This document shows positions 24,728-35,800 of a stretch of DNA of 64,000 nucleotides, piece after piece (position 1 is the first letter of the stretch; the number at the start of each line of letters is the position of its first letter). Origin of the DNA: Adhaeribacter radiodurans (GTDB lineage Bacteria; Bacteroidota; Bacteroidia; Cytophagales; Hymenobacteraceae); assembly GCF_014075995.1 (NCBI RefSeq), contig NZ_CP055153.1, positions 4,836,001 through 4,900,000 on the forward strand, in the 5' to 3' direction. Below the pieces are notes generated by a model. It ran no database searches and had not been told where the DNA came from. It saw only the letters and a program-made list of their open reading frames with translations. The position numbers and the translations under genes were made by a program.

Positions 24728-26018
24728 GTTTATTTTGTTTGCGGTTCTCATTCACGCGGTAATGGCCCTTATTGCGGCCCGTTTACTCACCACCGATAAA
24801 GTTTGGTTTGTAGCTACCGAGGCGCTGATTATAGTTTCCATTTTCGTAACCATAAACATTTACCGTTCTTTTGTCCGGCCCCTGGATATTATCTCGGCCG
24901 GCATTGAATCTATCCGGAGCAAAGATTTTACCGTGAAGTTTCTGCCGGTCGGTCAGCGCGAAGTAGATCAGTTGGTAGAAGTTTATAATACCATGATCGA
25001 CCAGTTGCGTCAGGAACGTACGTTGCAAGCCGAAAAGCATTATTTACTAGAACAATTGCTGCTGGCTTCACCTTCCGGAATTATCTTACTGGATTTCGAC
25101 CAGAATATTGAAAATATAAATCCGGCAGCTTCGCGGTGGTTAAACGTTAATTTGGCCGATTGTAAAGGGAAACCGCTTTGGGTTTTATCCAACCAATGGG
25201 GAACCGATCTGGCCGACTTAACCGAAGGGCAATCCAAATTGTTTAACGTAAACGGCATCCGGTTGTTTAAATCCCAAAAAGCCCATTTCGTAGACCGGGG
25301 CTTTCCGCATTATTTCATTCTGATTGAAGAACTGACGGAAGAACTAGTGCGGCAGGAGAAAGTGGCCTACGAGAAAATCATCCGGATGATGTCGCATGAG
25401 GTGAATAATTCGATTGGCGCCATTAACTCCATCTTGCAAAGTTTCAAACATTACACGCCGCAACTGGAAATCGATTTGCAACCCGATTACGAAAATGCCT
25501 TACAAATTTGCATTGACCGCAATACGCAATTAGCAAACTTTATGGGTAAGTTCGCCGGTTTGGTTCGCCTGCCTTTGCCTACTAAACAAACCCTGGATTT
25601 GCATGCGCTGCTCCAGCATGCCTACTATTTAATGCGCCCTCTGGCCGAAGAACGCCACATTGCCTGGATTTGGGACTTAGCTCCTGAGCCCATCGTTATT
25701 CAGGCGGACGAGCAGCAACTCGAACAAATTGTTATTAATATTATTAAAAATGCCTTCGAGGCCATGGAGCAAGACGGCAAACTTACCATTATAACTATTG
25801 CGCAGCCTCCCACTTTACACATCGAAAACAATGGTCCGGGTATTCCGCCGGAAGTAAGACAACAATTATTTTCGCCGTTTTTCAGTACTAAAAAGAACGG
25901 CCAAGGCATCGGCTTAATGCTTATCCGCGACATTCTCATGAACCACGGCTTCCCGTTCTCTTTAGAAACCATTGCCGACCATCGAACGGTTTTTACCATC
26001 CGATTTTCTAAAATGTAA
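24711..26018 (+). CDS. membrane histidine kinase paired with the sigma-54 regulator
   Basis: 435 residues. Two membrane helices (about 5-24 and 33-52) with almost no periplasmic loop are followed by a HAMP-like stretch (about 53-105), a PAS-like domain (about 112-205), and the kinase core. The phosphorylated histidine is H229 in MMSHEVNNS. N and G boxes appear as IVINIIKNAFEAM, ENNGPGIP and GQGIGLMLIRDIL. With such a small external part it probably senses membrane or cytoplasmic signals. The 17-base overlap with the regulator gene indicates a cognate pair that controls the adjacent efflux genes (inference). Confidence 0.93.
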   Translation: MTLRTRFILFAVLIHAVMALIAARLLTTDKVWFVATEALIIVSIFVTINIYRSFVRPLDIISAGIESIRSKDFTVKFLPVGQREVDQLVEVYNTMIDQLRQERTLQAEKHYLLEQLLLASPSGIILLDFDQNIENINPAASRWLNVNLADCKGKPLWVLSNQWGTDLADLTEGQSKLFNVNGIRLFKSQKAHFVDRGFPHYFILIEELTEELVRQEKVAYEKIIRMMSHEVNNSIGAINSILQSFKHYTPQLEIDLQPDYENALQICIDRNTQLANFMGKFAGLVRLPLPTKQTLDLHALLQHAYYLMRPLAEERHIAWIWDLAPEPIVIQADEQQLEQIVINIIKNAFEAMEQDGKLTIITIAQPPTLHIENNGPGIPPEVRQQLFSPFFSTKKNGQGIGLMLIRDILMNHGFPFSLETIADHRTVFTIRFSKM

Positions 26019-26109
26019 TTAAATAGTAAATTTTTTCTGTTAGAGTACTTTTTGCATCAAACAGAATTTTCGTATCTCCTAAAACATAAAAATATTAAAA
26101 ACAATAGAC

Positions 26110-26142
26110 TAACCCATATGGTGGTAAACACCATATGGGTTA
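26110..26142 (-). terminator. terminator after the FAD oxidoreductase gene
   Basis: A perfect 14-bp inverted repeat (TAACCCATATGGTG at 26110-26123, complement at 26129-26142) with a 5-nt loop. It lies 16 bp after the stop of the minus-strand gene at 26158 and could also stop transcription from the kinase gene on the plus strand. The T-tract is weak on both sides. Confidence 0.65.
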
Positions 26143-26157
26143 ATCTAACTATTAGTT

Positions 26158-27540
26158 CTAAACTGGTATTATATTTTGGTTTACTCTAAATAAATTATTG
26201 GGGTCGTACTTTTTCTTAATAGTTACTAATTTTTCGTAATTAGAGCCATAGGTTGCTTTCACCCGATCCTGACCTTCTTCCATCATAAAATTAATATAAG
26301 AACCTCCTTCACTATGCGGATGCACAGCATTCCAGTAATCTTTTGCCCAAGTGGTAATAACATCTTTGTTCGCGGGATCCGGATCAATACCTGCAATTAC
26401 CATGGCATAATTGGCATCGCGGAAATTCCAAGCCATTGCATTTTTATCTACCCGTCCGGCAGCGCCATTTATAGGATAAAGATGCATAGTAGACAGCATG
26501 GTAGGCAATTTAGAACCATGTTCTATATATAAATCAATGGCTTCGTCGGTTAATTCTTTTACATAATCCCCTTTCCAATACCATTGCATTCCGGTTGGCA
26601 TTAAAGGATCGAACATGCTTTGCAGGGCAGGTACAGGTAATGGACCAACCAGGTCAAGTGCCGGTTTTTTAAAATTGCGAATGGGCTCAAATGCTTTTTC
26701 TGCATCTTCCAATTTGCCAGTATAGCACCAAACTACGGCGCACATATTTCTCAGATGCAGATGTTCGGGGAAGGGAGGACCGGGAGGTACCGTTAAAAAA
26801 GCAAAAAATCCATTAATGTCATCAGATGCTCCTTTTATAAATTCGTGATACCACTTCATTACTTCCTTGGCATCGGTTAGTTCCCAAAGCATAGGTCCAC
26901 CATAAACCATACTGATGGGATGAGTCCGAAACAAAAAAGAAGTAACTACCCCAAAGTTGCCACCCCCACCCCGTATTGCCCAGAACAAATCGGAATTCTC
27001 CTCTTCGCTAGCCCTAACAAATTGACCATCAGCCAATACAACATCTGCTTCCAGCAAATTATCGATGGTAAGACCACATTTACGGGAAAGATGACCTACT
27101 CCCCCGCCTAAGGTAAGTCCGGCTATACCGGTTGTAGACTGAATACCCATAGGGATTGCCATGCCAAAGGCATGCGTAGCATGATCCACGTCGCCTAAGG
27201 TGCAACCGCCTTGCACTTGAATGGTTTTTTCTACCGCATCCACGTGCGTTCCTTTCATTAATGAAAGATCTATCACCAGGCCCCCATCGCACATACCTAA
27301 ACCAGCACCATTATGGCCACCACCTCTGATAGCCACTAACAAATTGTTTTCCCGGGCAAAGTTTACGGCAGCTATAACATCAGCCTCATCTAGGCACCGG
27401 GCAATCATAGTGGGGCGCTTATCAATCATGCCATTGTAAACTTTCCGGCAGGTTTCATAATCTGCATCGTGCGGTTCAATAAGTTTACCCCTGAGGTTCA
27501 TTTTAAATTGGGCAATAGGCTCTACTTCTGCTAACATCAT
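26158..27540 (-). CDS. FAD-binding oxidoreductase (berberine-bridge-enzyme-like)
   Basis: 460 residues (start at either of two adjacent ATG codons). The FAD-binding type 4 domain (about 40-210) has RGGGHNGAG, where H76 is the usual 8-alpha-histidyl FAD attachment. The second covalent site of bicovalent members (Cys in a GVCPTVG-like turn) is replaced here by GIQSTTG, so a single His-FAD link is predicted. The substrate domain follows, and the BBE C-terminal motif is seen as YGSNYEKLVTIKKKYDPNNLFRVNQNI. No signal peptide. Such enzymes oxidise sugars, alcohols or polyphenols with O2; the substrate here is unknown. It is a single gene. Confidence 0.9.
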   Translation of the reverse strand: MMLAEVEPIAQFKMNLRGKLIEPHDADYETCRKVYNGMIDKRPTMIARCLDEADVIAAVNFARENNLLVAIRGGGHNGAGLGMCDGGLVIDLSLMKGTHVDAVEKTIQVQGGCTLGDVDHATHAFGMAIPMGIQSTTGIAGLTLGGGVGHLSRKCGLTIDNLLEADVVLADGQFVRASEEENSDLFWAIRGGGGNFGVVTSFLFRTHPISMVYGGPMLWELTDAKEVMKWYHEFIKGASDDINGFFAFLTVPPGPPFPEHLHLRNMCAVVWCYTGKLEDAEKAFEPIRNFKKPALDLVGPLPVPALQSMFDPLMPTGMQWYWKGDYVKELTDEAIDLYIEHGSKLPTMLSTMHLYPINGAAGRVDKNAMAWNFRDANYAMVIAGIDPDPANKDVITTWAKDYWNAVHPHSEGGSYINFMMEEGQDRVKATYGSNYEKLVTIKKKYDPNNLFRVNQNIIPV

Positions 27541-28027
27541 TTTGTTTGGAAAATAGTAAATAGATTAAGTATACCGGATAGGATCATACAAGCTTCTTAG
27601 GAATATAAGGAGTTTCTGGCGTGGTCAATTAGTAGGATAATACTCCTTTTCAGCAAAATTCCCTAACTGAAATAAATGCTCCAAAGCACTTATGGAATAA
27701 TGCGGTTGAGTAATTAGTGGTTTGTAGTTGCTACCTCTGCAATGATATGCAGCATCTAAGGAGGAAAGTGTAAATTATTAATTACACTATAGTTAACTAA
27801 TAAGAAACGTTTTGCTAAGTAGTATTTGAATAGTAAAAAGTACAAAAAATATAAAATATTTACAAGAATGTTCTAGAATTAATTTCCGGACTATCCTTTT
27901 CTATTCTGAATAAAGAGGGGTAATTTTTTAAGCTTGCAGATTAATCTGGTGTTTTGTATTACTTTTAGTTCCTTACGGAAGGCTTCTGAATAATTTAGTG
28001 GCTTTTACTTTAATATCTCATTAAACA
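27541..28027. other. intergenic region between divergent genes
   Basis: 487 bp, AT-rich, between the minus-strand FAD oxidoreductase and a plus-strand membrane protein, so it should hold two promoters. No convincing ORF, RNA gene or repeat was found. Confidence 0.5.
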
Positions 28028-28531
28028 ATGAAAAACCTAATTTTTATATTACTCATTGCCTTTGGTTTGTTTTTAGCACTTTTTTTCTACCGCAAATACG
28101 CCCTTACGCAAACCGAGCTAACATTAGCTAACCAGCGTATTCTGGACCGGGACCGGTTAATTTACAATAATGAAAAAAAATTAGATGCTCTTAAAAGCAA
28201 CAACCCAGGCATTGCAAAAGGCAGTGAAAACTTTAGTGGTAGTTCTGATTTAGGTACTTTAAGTGACGGCGATTTAACCCGTTTACAAGAAAAAGGCTTA
28301 ACCAGTCCGGAAACTAACTTACGGGAGGATTTACTAAGCAAACAGAATATGTTATTACCGAAAGGCTCATTAGGCGGCACAATGGCCATCCAGAAGGTAA
28401 AAGTTTTAAACGACCGCTACGTACTAGCTTATTTTGAAGATGGCCACAATGGAGGTTATTTGCTGCTTCGGTTTTCCATTGAGCCCGACAAACGTATTAA
28501 CTGGAAGGTACTGGATTATTATTTAATGTAA
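28028..28531 (+). CDS. small membrane-anchored protein of unknown function
   Basis: 167 residues. One N-terminal hydrophobic helix (IFILLIAFGLFLALFFY) followed by a basic flank suggests an anchor. Next is a short helical stretch (TQTELTLANQRILDRDRLIYNNEKKL), then a Gly/Ser/Asp-rich linker. The C-terminal part (about 115-167) looks like a small beta domain (VKVLNDRYVLAYFEDGHNGGYLLLRFSI). No family recognised. It is alone on its strand, with a minus-strand permease gene ending convergently at 28673. Confidence 0.7.
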   Translation: MKNLIFILLIAFGLFLALFFYRKYALTQTELTLANQRILDRDRLIYNNEKKLDALKSNNPGIAKGSENFSGSSDLGTLSDGDLTRLQEKGLTSPETNLREDLLSKQNMLLPKGSLGGTMAIQKVKVLNDRYVLAYFEDGHNGGYLLLRFSIEPDKRINWKVLDYYLM

Positions 28532-28672
28532 GCCAATGCATATATAACCTCTTCTTAACGCTAACTATCCTTATAAAGACTCACGTTTCAGATTACTTTG
28601 ATTAGCTCCATTTTGTTTATAGGTTAGTAAACTTCCTCTCCTTATCAATGATTAGAAAGAAGCTTACAGGAT

Positions 28673-30046
28673 TTAAGATGAGGTTGAATATTTATTTTTT
28701 ATAGCTCCCGCAAGTACGGCTGCTGTGTTCAGGATGAGGAAACCAATGAGGTATTGGCTGTCTTGGCTGGTTAATACAAATGCGGTAAAAAGCATAACAA
28801 TAATGGGGCAAATTGGCCAAACAGGCATCCGATATGGCCTTAGTTCTTGCGGAGATTTAAAGCGCGACCACAAACCCATTAGTCCAACAAAAAAATAAAT
28901 TGTAGTAACACAGGTACCCAAAAAAATAACCAGCCAATTAAGCGCGCTCACAAAAATGAGTAGGAGCGAAACAAAAGCTATTACCACTATTGCCACACCA
29001 GGTACACTATACCGGTTAAGGGTGGAAATCTGATGGGTAAATCCACTTCCCCACATTCCATCCCGGCCCATGGCATATAAAAGCCGGGGGAAATACATTA
29101 ATGCCCCAATCATTGCGGTAAATAAAGCAACGCAAATGCATACATTAATAAAGGTCGCCGTTTCGTTTCCAAAAGCTTGCTGAATGGAGTAGATAACAGG
29201 GGTAGGTGACTGAAGGAATGCCACCAGATTAGGAGCTGCCACAACCGCTGCGGTAAGCGGAATTAAAATCAATGGAATACCCAGAAAGCTAGAAATTAAA
29301 ACTGCTTTGGCAAGCGTTTTTGTATTGCCAATTAACTCTTCCGAATAGCCCAGAACAAGTTCAGGTGCTGTAATCATACTAAAAGCGGCAGGAAGTGTCG
29401 CTAACAAAAAGCCAGTAGTAACCGGAGTGAGATGCCCACTTTGAAGCCTGGTGGGTTGGAGTAGAATATCCGGCACAGATTGATGCGGATGAGAAAACCC
29501 TGCTACAATAATGGTTCCTAAAGCAATACATTCCACTACAATTAGTACTGCATTAATAATGGCTCCTAATTCTACCTTAATAAGTGCAATACTTGTAGCA
29601 ATTAGCAACATGAGAATTGCAATTAATTGATCCGGTACCCGGAAGCCAGGCAGTAAATTTTTGAGAAATGGAGCTATTCCCAGACTTGATACAGCGAGAA
29701 ATATAACTCCCATCACGAGTATATTAAATCCCACCATCCACATGATGGGTCCTGGAAGAATGCGACGAGCTAAGGAATAAATTCCGCCGGTAACCGGGTA
29801 CAAGGCACCAAGTTCAGCAATAATAAGAGTTAAAGGGATAGCAATAAGATTAATAATAATATTTGCACCAATGGTAAAAGTACCGCCAACAGAAAAAACC
29901 GCAGTAGCCAACAGAAATACTGCTACTGTTGGACTCATAAGTGCCAGCGCTAAACCAACAACATGCCAGATATGGAGCCGTCGACGCAGACCTTGCGGAT
30001 GGCCTAGTTCCAATAACCTTTTATCAATGTCTGTTGCCTTATCCAA
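28673..30046 (-). CDS. APC-family amino acid permease
   Basis: 457 residues with about 12 hydrophobic segments. The first has the family signature VGLALALMSPTVAVF, and the second to third segment includes ELGALYPVTGGIYSLARRILPG. The start is TTG: the only good ribosome-binding site is AAAGGAGA just upstream (30054-30061 on the plus numbering), eight bases away, and there is no ATG nearby. It probably imports or exchanges an amino acid or polyamine; the substrate cannot be told. It lies 80 bp downstream of the methyltransferase gene on the same strand and may be co-transcribed. Confidence 0.88.
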   Translation of the reverse strand: MDKATDIDKRLLELGHPQGLRRRLHIWHVVGLALALMSPTVAVFLLATAVFSVGGTFTIGANIIINLIAIPLTLIIAELGALYPVTGGIYSLARRILPGPIMWMVGFNILVMGVIFLAVSSLGIAPFLKNLLPGFRVPDQLIAILMLLIATSIALIKVELGAIINAVLIVVECIALGTIIVAGFSHPHQSVPDILLQPTRLQSGHLTPVTTGFLLATLPAAFSMITAPELVLGYSEELIGNTKTLAKAVLISSFLGIPLILIPLTAAVVAAPNLVAFLQSPTPVIYSIQQAFGNETATFINVCICVALFTAMIGALMYFPRLLYAMGRDGMWGSGFTHQISTLNRYSVPGVAIVVIAFVSLLLIFVSALNWLVIFLGTCVTTIYFFVGLMGLWSRFKSPQELRPYRMPVWPICPIIVMLFTAFVLTSQDSQYLIGFLILNTAAVLAGAIKNKYSTSS

Positions 30047-30053
30047 ATTATAT

Positions 30054-30061
30054 TCTCCTTT
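30054..30061 (-). promoter_or_regulatory. Shine-Dalgarno site deciding a TTG start
   Basis: Read on the minus strand, AAAGGAGA lies with 8 bases between its AGGAG and the TTG at 30046. Strong SD sites are uncommon in Bacteroidota, so this one is informative and fixes the APC permease start. Confidence 0.6.
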
Positions 30062-30126
30062 GGCTGCCTGCTTACAATGGAAGAATTTTATTTGCGTTAT
30101 TGGTAAGCTATATCAGGTGTATGCCA

Positions 30127-31209
30127 CTATTTACGAATAACATACCAGTTATTTATAATATCATGGGCCAGTTGGTTTGTTTTAATCTTCGTGAAGCCGG
30201 CTCGGTTTAAATAATCTTTGGTAAGGGCTTCTCCCCACATAGCTCCCAGGCCTTCTCCATTTTGAGCTAAGGATACCGTCATGCAGTGCATACAAGATAC
30301 AGTATACAGGTAAGTACCCAGGGGATGCTTTTTGTCTTCTTCCAGATGACTGGTACCGTTGATATCCTGCATCAGGTAAATACCATCTTTCTTCAAAGCC
30401 CGGTAAATCCCTTGTAAAACCAGTAGTGGTTGTCCTTGGTCATGAATAGAATCAAAGGTGGTAATAAAATCATATTCCGCTTCTGGTGCTGTTTGGTCAA
30501 AATCAGAGAGGTCTTTACGGATAAATTCAACGTTGTTTAGATTTAGATTAGCTGCTTCCTCCTTACCGTTGGCAATAGCTTCAGCCGACAAGTCCATTCC
30601 CGTAAATTGTGATTCAGGATAAAGGGATGCTAGTTTATTAATAACTCTACCGGAACCGCACCCAACATCCAGCATGTTAATTCCGGTTTTTAATTGGTGG
30701 GTTAATTCAGGAACCAGAGGAAGAATATGGGTTTCCAGAGAAGACAGAACTATTTGCCCGCTTTCTTCAGCCATAACCTCATGAAAGCGGTGGAACTTGG
30801 AATAAGGTACTCCGCCTCCTTTTATAAAGCACTCCAGTATCTCATCTTCCACTTCGCCCAAAACCGCCGCATTTTGCATGGCCATGGCTATATTATTTAC
30901 CCCAGCCTGCCGGGTGACAAATGCCGCATGCTCCTTTGGTAAGTAATAGGTTTTCGATTCAGATGAATACTTTACTACACCGCTTGTTACCATAGCGCCG
31001 AGCCATTCTCGCACATACCGTACATTGAGTTGGGCAACACGGGCAATTTCTGCTGAGGTAGCAAAATCCATTTCGCTCATTTTATCGAATAATCCGGAAC
31101 GATGCCCAATGGATAACATAAAAGATAAGGCACTTTTATTTAATGTATCCATTAAAAAGCTTGAAAAGTACTCAGCTTTAGCTGCATTATAAGGAGGTGA
31201 GTTGTTCAT
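30127..31209 (-). CDS. SAM-dependent methyltransferase with N-terminal winged helix
   Basis: 360 residues. Residues about 20-105 resemble a winged-helix dimerisation region (TSAEIARVAQLNVRYVREWLGAMVTSGVV). From about 165 there is a class I Rossmann fold with motif I MLDVGCGSGR, an acidic FTGMDLSAEAIANGKEEA, and the later FDSIHDQGQPLLVLQGIYRALKKDGIYL. The plan resembles Rv2258c-like and small-molecule O-methyltransferases. The substrate is unknown. It precedes the APC permease gene on the same strand. Confidence 0.85.
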   Translation of the reverse strand: MNNSPPYNAAKAEYFSSFLMDTLNKSALSFMLSIGHRSGLFDKMSEMDFATSAEIARVAQLNVRYVREWLGAMVTSGVVKYSSESKTYYLPKEHAAFVTRQAGVNNIAMAMQNAAVLGEVEDEILECFIKGGGVPYSKFHRFHEVMAEESGQIVLSSLETHILPLVPELTHQLKTGINMLDVGCGSGRVINKLASLYPESQFTGMDLSAEAIANGKEEAANLNLNNVEFIRKDLSDFDQTAPEAEYDFITTFDSIHDQGQPLLVLQGIYRALKKDGIYLMQDINGTSHLEEDKKHPLGTYLYTVSCMHCMTVSLAQNGEGLGAMWGEALTKDYLNRAGFTKIKTNQLAHDIINNWYVIRK

Positions 31210-31520
31210 CTGCTATCATTTTAATAAATGAAGTTTCTACCTATAAAATTATCGTTGAGCAGTATTTGATTAATTTAAGCAAAAAGAAGGAAATATAACA
31301 GTAAAATATAATATTATTTAGGCAAAGTAGGGTATTTAGCAAGCTCTCCGCTTAGCTTTGAAGAGTAGCTTTTATACTTACAATCTATATTATCTAACGC
31401 ATTAGTTGCTTAATATTAGGTCAGCAAACTTCCATGAGGGTGTTTAATACTTAAATCCTAATAGTTTTAAGAAACTCCATTTACTGCTAGTTTTTACTAG
31501 TATACAATCTTTTTTGTGCT
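31210..31520. other. intergenic region, nothing recognised
   Basis: 311 bp of AT-rich sequence between two minus-strand genes. It should hold the promoter of the methyltransferase-permease pair. No repeat, RNA gene or small ORF could be supported. Confidence 0.45.
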
Positions 31521-32261
31521 TCAGAAATTAGAAGCTCTGGTTGTCAAAAAATTAGAATTAGCTGGTTCTACCTGCAAGTTTTGGGTAATAGGACTAATTG
31601 TAAGTTGCTCGGTATACTTATACTTATGATCACTTGTGGCAACTGTTAAAGTATAAACACCTGGGTATAAACCTCTAAAATCAAATACACGACGATATTC
31701 TGCTATACTTTCATATTCTGAATAAAGAACTTTTCCTTGTTCATCTATTAATGAAACATTTACACTTTTACGTTCCGGATTCTTATATAATACACAATAG
31801 TTTGTAGAACCAGCATATTTAAAGTTGTTTAGAATTATGCCCGAATCACTAAAAGCACGAGCATTTACTTTTTTATGATTAAAATGAGTTGTACTGTTTT
31901 CTTGAACAGATTGCTGCGGAGGGCCTAACGGCAGTGCATTAGATTTCACCTTAGCCTGGATTAAATGGTTTCTTGTCACCTGGTCAAAGGCTTCGTTAAT
32001 CTTATTTATGTTTCGGTCGGTTAGTTTAACGTACTTTTCCGGAATTACCTCTTCATAAACCTGATGATGGTTAACATCAAAAAATTTCACACTTGTAGTT
32101 CGGGTAGCAGCATCGGTATATAATTTCCAATATCCTTTAGCTGGATTATAGGGATCGCGGTAATGTACGTTTTGAGCCTGAGTAGAAGTAGATACAACTA
32201 ACAAAAGAACTACTATAAGGAAATTAATAAATGAGTGAATAAAGTAAGTTAAAGATTTCAT
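31521..32261 (-). CDS. exported protein of unknown function
   Basis: 246 residues with a signal peptide (hydrophobic FLIVVLLLVVSTSTQAQ, cleavage after AQA-like residues). The N-terminal half has a beta-like segment (YWKLYTDAATRTTSVKFFD) and the middle is polar. The C-terminal part contains FDFRGLYPGVYTLTVATSDHKYKYTEQLTI, resembling the beta-sandwich of T9SS-type C-terminal domains or gliding-related secretins. The usual final KxxV/I pattern is missing, so T9SS export is not claimed. It lies downstream of the sensor gene on the same strand, but 547 bp away. Confidence 0.65.
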   Translation of the reverse strand: MKSLTYFIHSFINFLIVVLLLVVSTSTQAQNVHYRDPYNPAKGYWKLYTDAATRTTSVKFFDVNHHQVYEEVIPEKYVKLTDRNINKINEAFDQVTRNHLIQAKVKSNALPLGPPQQSVQENSTTHFNHKKVNARAFSDSGIILNNFKYAGSTNYCVLYKNPERKSVNVSLIDEQGKVLYSEYESIAEYRRVFDFRGLYPGVYTLTVATSDHKYKYTEQLTISPITQNLQVEPANSNFLTTRASNF

Positions 32262-32808
32262 GGCTGATTCGGTTAAGTGTTAATGATAATATTCTGAAGC
32301 TGAAAATATTAAAGCAGAAGAGCTAACTAGATTTACCTTATTGGCAACGGGAGATGACGGGTTTTAAAATTTACTTTCTGGCGCCAGAAATATTTTTTAA
32401 ACCTTGCTGAAAGGTAGGGCCTAGGGCTAACAAGGGGTTAGCAATATTGTTGCAGGAGTTAGTAAAAATGAGCTTTGAAACATTTTTACTATCTTTTGAG
32501 CTGTTTTTACCCGTTAAGATTCTATAATCTTAATCCTTGTTTTAATTAGAAGTCAAAATTTATTCTGAGAAGGTAACTTTGATAAAATTTAAACTTAAAA
32601 GGAACAGATAAAATAATACCAGCCAGCAAAGAAGACCTGGAATGAATGAAGTAGCAAAAACAACTTTAAAAAGTATAAGCTTAACCTTTTAAAGTTTTCT
32701 TAATAATTAAAAGGATGAGGTGAAAGATTGGGTATATGAAGTAAATTAGATGAGTTTCTGAATTTACCTATTCAATAAAAATTAAAAATCTAGAAAAGTA
32801 AGAGAGGA
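32262..32808. other. intergenic region, nothing recognised
   Basis: 547 bp between two minus-strand genes. Low-complexity AT sequence with no ORF, hairpin or repeat that could be supported. It should hold the promoter of the exported protein gene. Confidence 0.45.
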
Positions 32809-35800
32809 TTATTCTTGCTTTGCATTCGCAACTGGGTTACTACGCACGTATTCTGAGGGAGTTTGTCCGTATAATTCTTTAAAGCATTTCGTAAAATAAT
32901 TAAGGCTGCTAAATCCCACCTGGTAAGCAATCTCACTGGCATTTCCGTGATGTTGTCTTAACAAACTGGCCGCTCTTTTTAAGCGCATATTTTTAATCAA
33001 TTCATTGGCTGATTGATTCGTAAGAGCAGTAAGTTTCCGGTGCAGTTGGGCCCGGCTCATGCCTATTTCTTTACTGAACATGGTTATATCGAATTCTGAA
33101 TTCGCCATGTTGGTCTCGATAATGGATAAAGCCCCCTGCAGGAATTTTTCGTCTACGGAGTTAACCGTGATTTCCTTTGGATCTACCGAAATATGTTTAC
33201 CGAAACGCTCCCTAAGTTTTTTGCGTCCTTCAATTAAATTTCTTACCCGTATTTTTAATTCATCTATTTTAAAAGGCTTTGCTAAATAATCATCGGCCCC
33301 GCTTTCTAAACCTTTTAACTTAGATTCAATATCTGCTTTTGCCGTAAGTAAAATAACGGGAATATGAGAGGTTCGCTCATCTGTTTTAAGCTTTTCACAT
33401 AAAGTTACCCCATCCATTTTCGGCATCATCACATCCGATATAATCAAATCGGGTATTATTTCCAGAGCTTCCGCCCATCCTTTCAGCCCATCTTCTGCTT
33501 CCAGAATTTGATAGTCTTTCAGGAAATGGTTTTTAATAAAGGTGCGTAAATCCTTATTATCCTCTATTACAAGAAGTTTTATATAGGAGTTTGAAAACTT
33601 TGAAGAGGAATGCGGTAATGCAGTTGACTCCTCCTGGAATTCAGGCAGAGGATTAGTAGGTAATAGCTTTTCTTCCAATTTTTGAGCTTCATCGGGCGAA
33701 CAAACTTGTAAAGGAAGATGAACAGTAAATAGAGTACCTTTACCCGGAGTACTGGCAACCGTAATTTTTCCGCCGTGCAATTCCAGTAATTCTTTGGCCA
33801 AGGCCAAACCAATACCGGTTCCTTCGTAGGCTTTGGTAGCCGAGGAATCTGCCTGATGGAAGCGTTCGAAAATTTGGTTTAATTCTTCCGGGGAAATACC
33901 AATGCCATTATCTTCTAATACCAACTTTACCTGCACAGAAGTAAAAGTTTGCTGCTCCACATCTACTCTAAAATTCACTATTCCCTGGGGTAGAGTAAAT
34001 TTAAAAGCATTGGAAAGCAGGTTAGTGATAATCTTTTCTAATTTATCGGCATCATAGCTGGCATAGAGTAGCCTATCCGGCAAATAAAAAGAGTAAGTTA
34101 TCTGCTTACTTTCAAATAAAGAAACGAAGGAACTGGCTAATACCTTTAAAAAGCCAATTATCTCTCCTGGCTGCGGATTTAACTCCAATTTTCCGGCTTC
34201 TAATTTAGAAAGGTCTAGTAACTGATTGATAAGCTGGAGAAGTCTATCGAGATTTCGGTTAATCAACCTATAATCTTCTTTACTATTTGTTAATGAATTA
34301 CCATTACGCCATAACTTTTCTAAAACTCCTCCAATAAGGGTAAGGGGAGTACGGAATTCATGCGAAATATTCGCGAAAAAGTTAGATTTCAAACTATCTA
34401 TTTCACGTAGTTTCTCTGATTCAATTTGTTTGATTGTTAAATCGGCTTTTAACCTTTCCCGGTTTATAATTACCCGGCGAGCTACAAGAAGGCTAGCTAT
34501 TACAAAAAAGGTATATATAGAATATGCCCACCAGGTCTTCCAGGGAGGAGGATGTATGATAATTTTCAGGCTAGCGCCTTTCTCATTCCATACTTTGCCA
34601 TCGCTGGTGGCTTTTACCCGAAATACGTAAGTTCCGGGGTCCAAATCGGTATAACTGGCTTGTTTTATATTACTACTAAACACCCATTTGTTTTCTAACC
34701 CTACCAACTGGTAAGCATATCGATTCTTCTCGGGTGCATCATAGTTAATGGCCGCAAATTCAAACGAAAGAAAGTTTTTATCATAGGGAAGCTTTATACT
34801 ACCAGCAGGTACCGGTTGGCTCTTTTCTAATACTTTGAAGTTTGTTATATAAACAGGCGGAGGAAGCATTTGCTCCTGGATACTGTCGGGATAGAAAACA
34901 ATTAGGCCATCCTTGTTGCCGAAAAACAGTTTACCATTTCGGCTAAACACACTTCCTCTTTCCAAAAACTCATTTCCAGGCAGGCCGTCACTTACATTAA
35001 AGTTGCGAAATGTATTAGTTTTGGGATTAAAGCGACTCAAGCCGTTCCCCGTGCCAATCCAGATATTTCCCTTTTCATCCCCAATTAGATTCATTATCCG
35101 GTTGCTGGGCAAACCCTGCTGGGTAGTATAGTAAGTGAAAGTATTTGTTTTAGGATCTAAACGGTTTAAACCTCCTCCGTGCGTACCTATCCAGATAATG
35201 CCTGCCTGGTCTTCGTAAAGTGCCATGGCAATGGCGTCATTGATGCTGCCGGAGGGAGAACGGTAATTGGGTTGGTAACGAGTAGAATATCCGGTGACAG
35301 GGTTCATTCGGCCCACCCCTGTGGTAGTAGCCATCCATACCTCTCCAGTCCGGCTAACCATCAGGTCATCAATAAAACCCGAAATTAAACTGGTAGAGTC
35401 CTTTTCGTTTGCTTGGTAATAAGTAAACTTTTTGGTAATAGGATCAAATGAGGCCATCTCGCCAGCAACACCCCCTATCCAGAGCTTTCCGGAAGCATCC
35501 TTATCCAGCATACGAACCGAGAACTTGCAAGGATACTGAATAAATTTGCCGGTTGCTAAGTCATGTTGGTACAGGCTATTTTGCGTGCCCACCCAAAACC
35601 GACCTTTTTGATCTTCCAGGAGGGGCCACCCTTGAGAACGCACCTTAGATATTTGTTGATCGAGCGGATTTACCACAACTTTGGAAAAGCCATAGGATTT
35701 ATTATTCATCCGGTAAAGGCCATGACCTGCACTGCTTACCCAAACAGTACCGTCCTGGTCTTCCACTATAGAAAATATTTCGTTTTCTAGCTGGTGGAAA

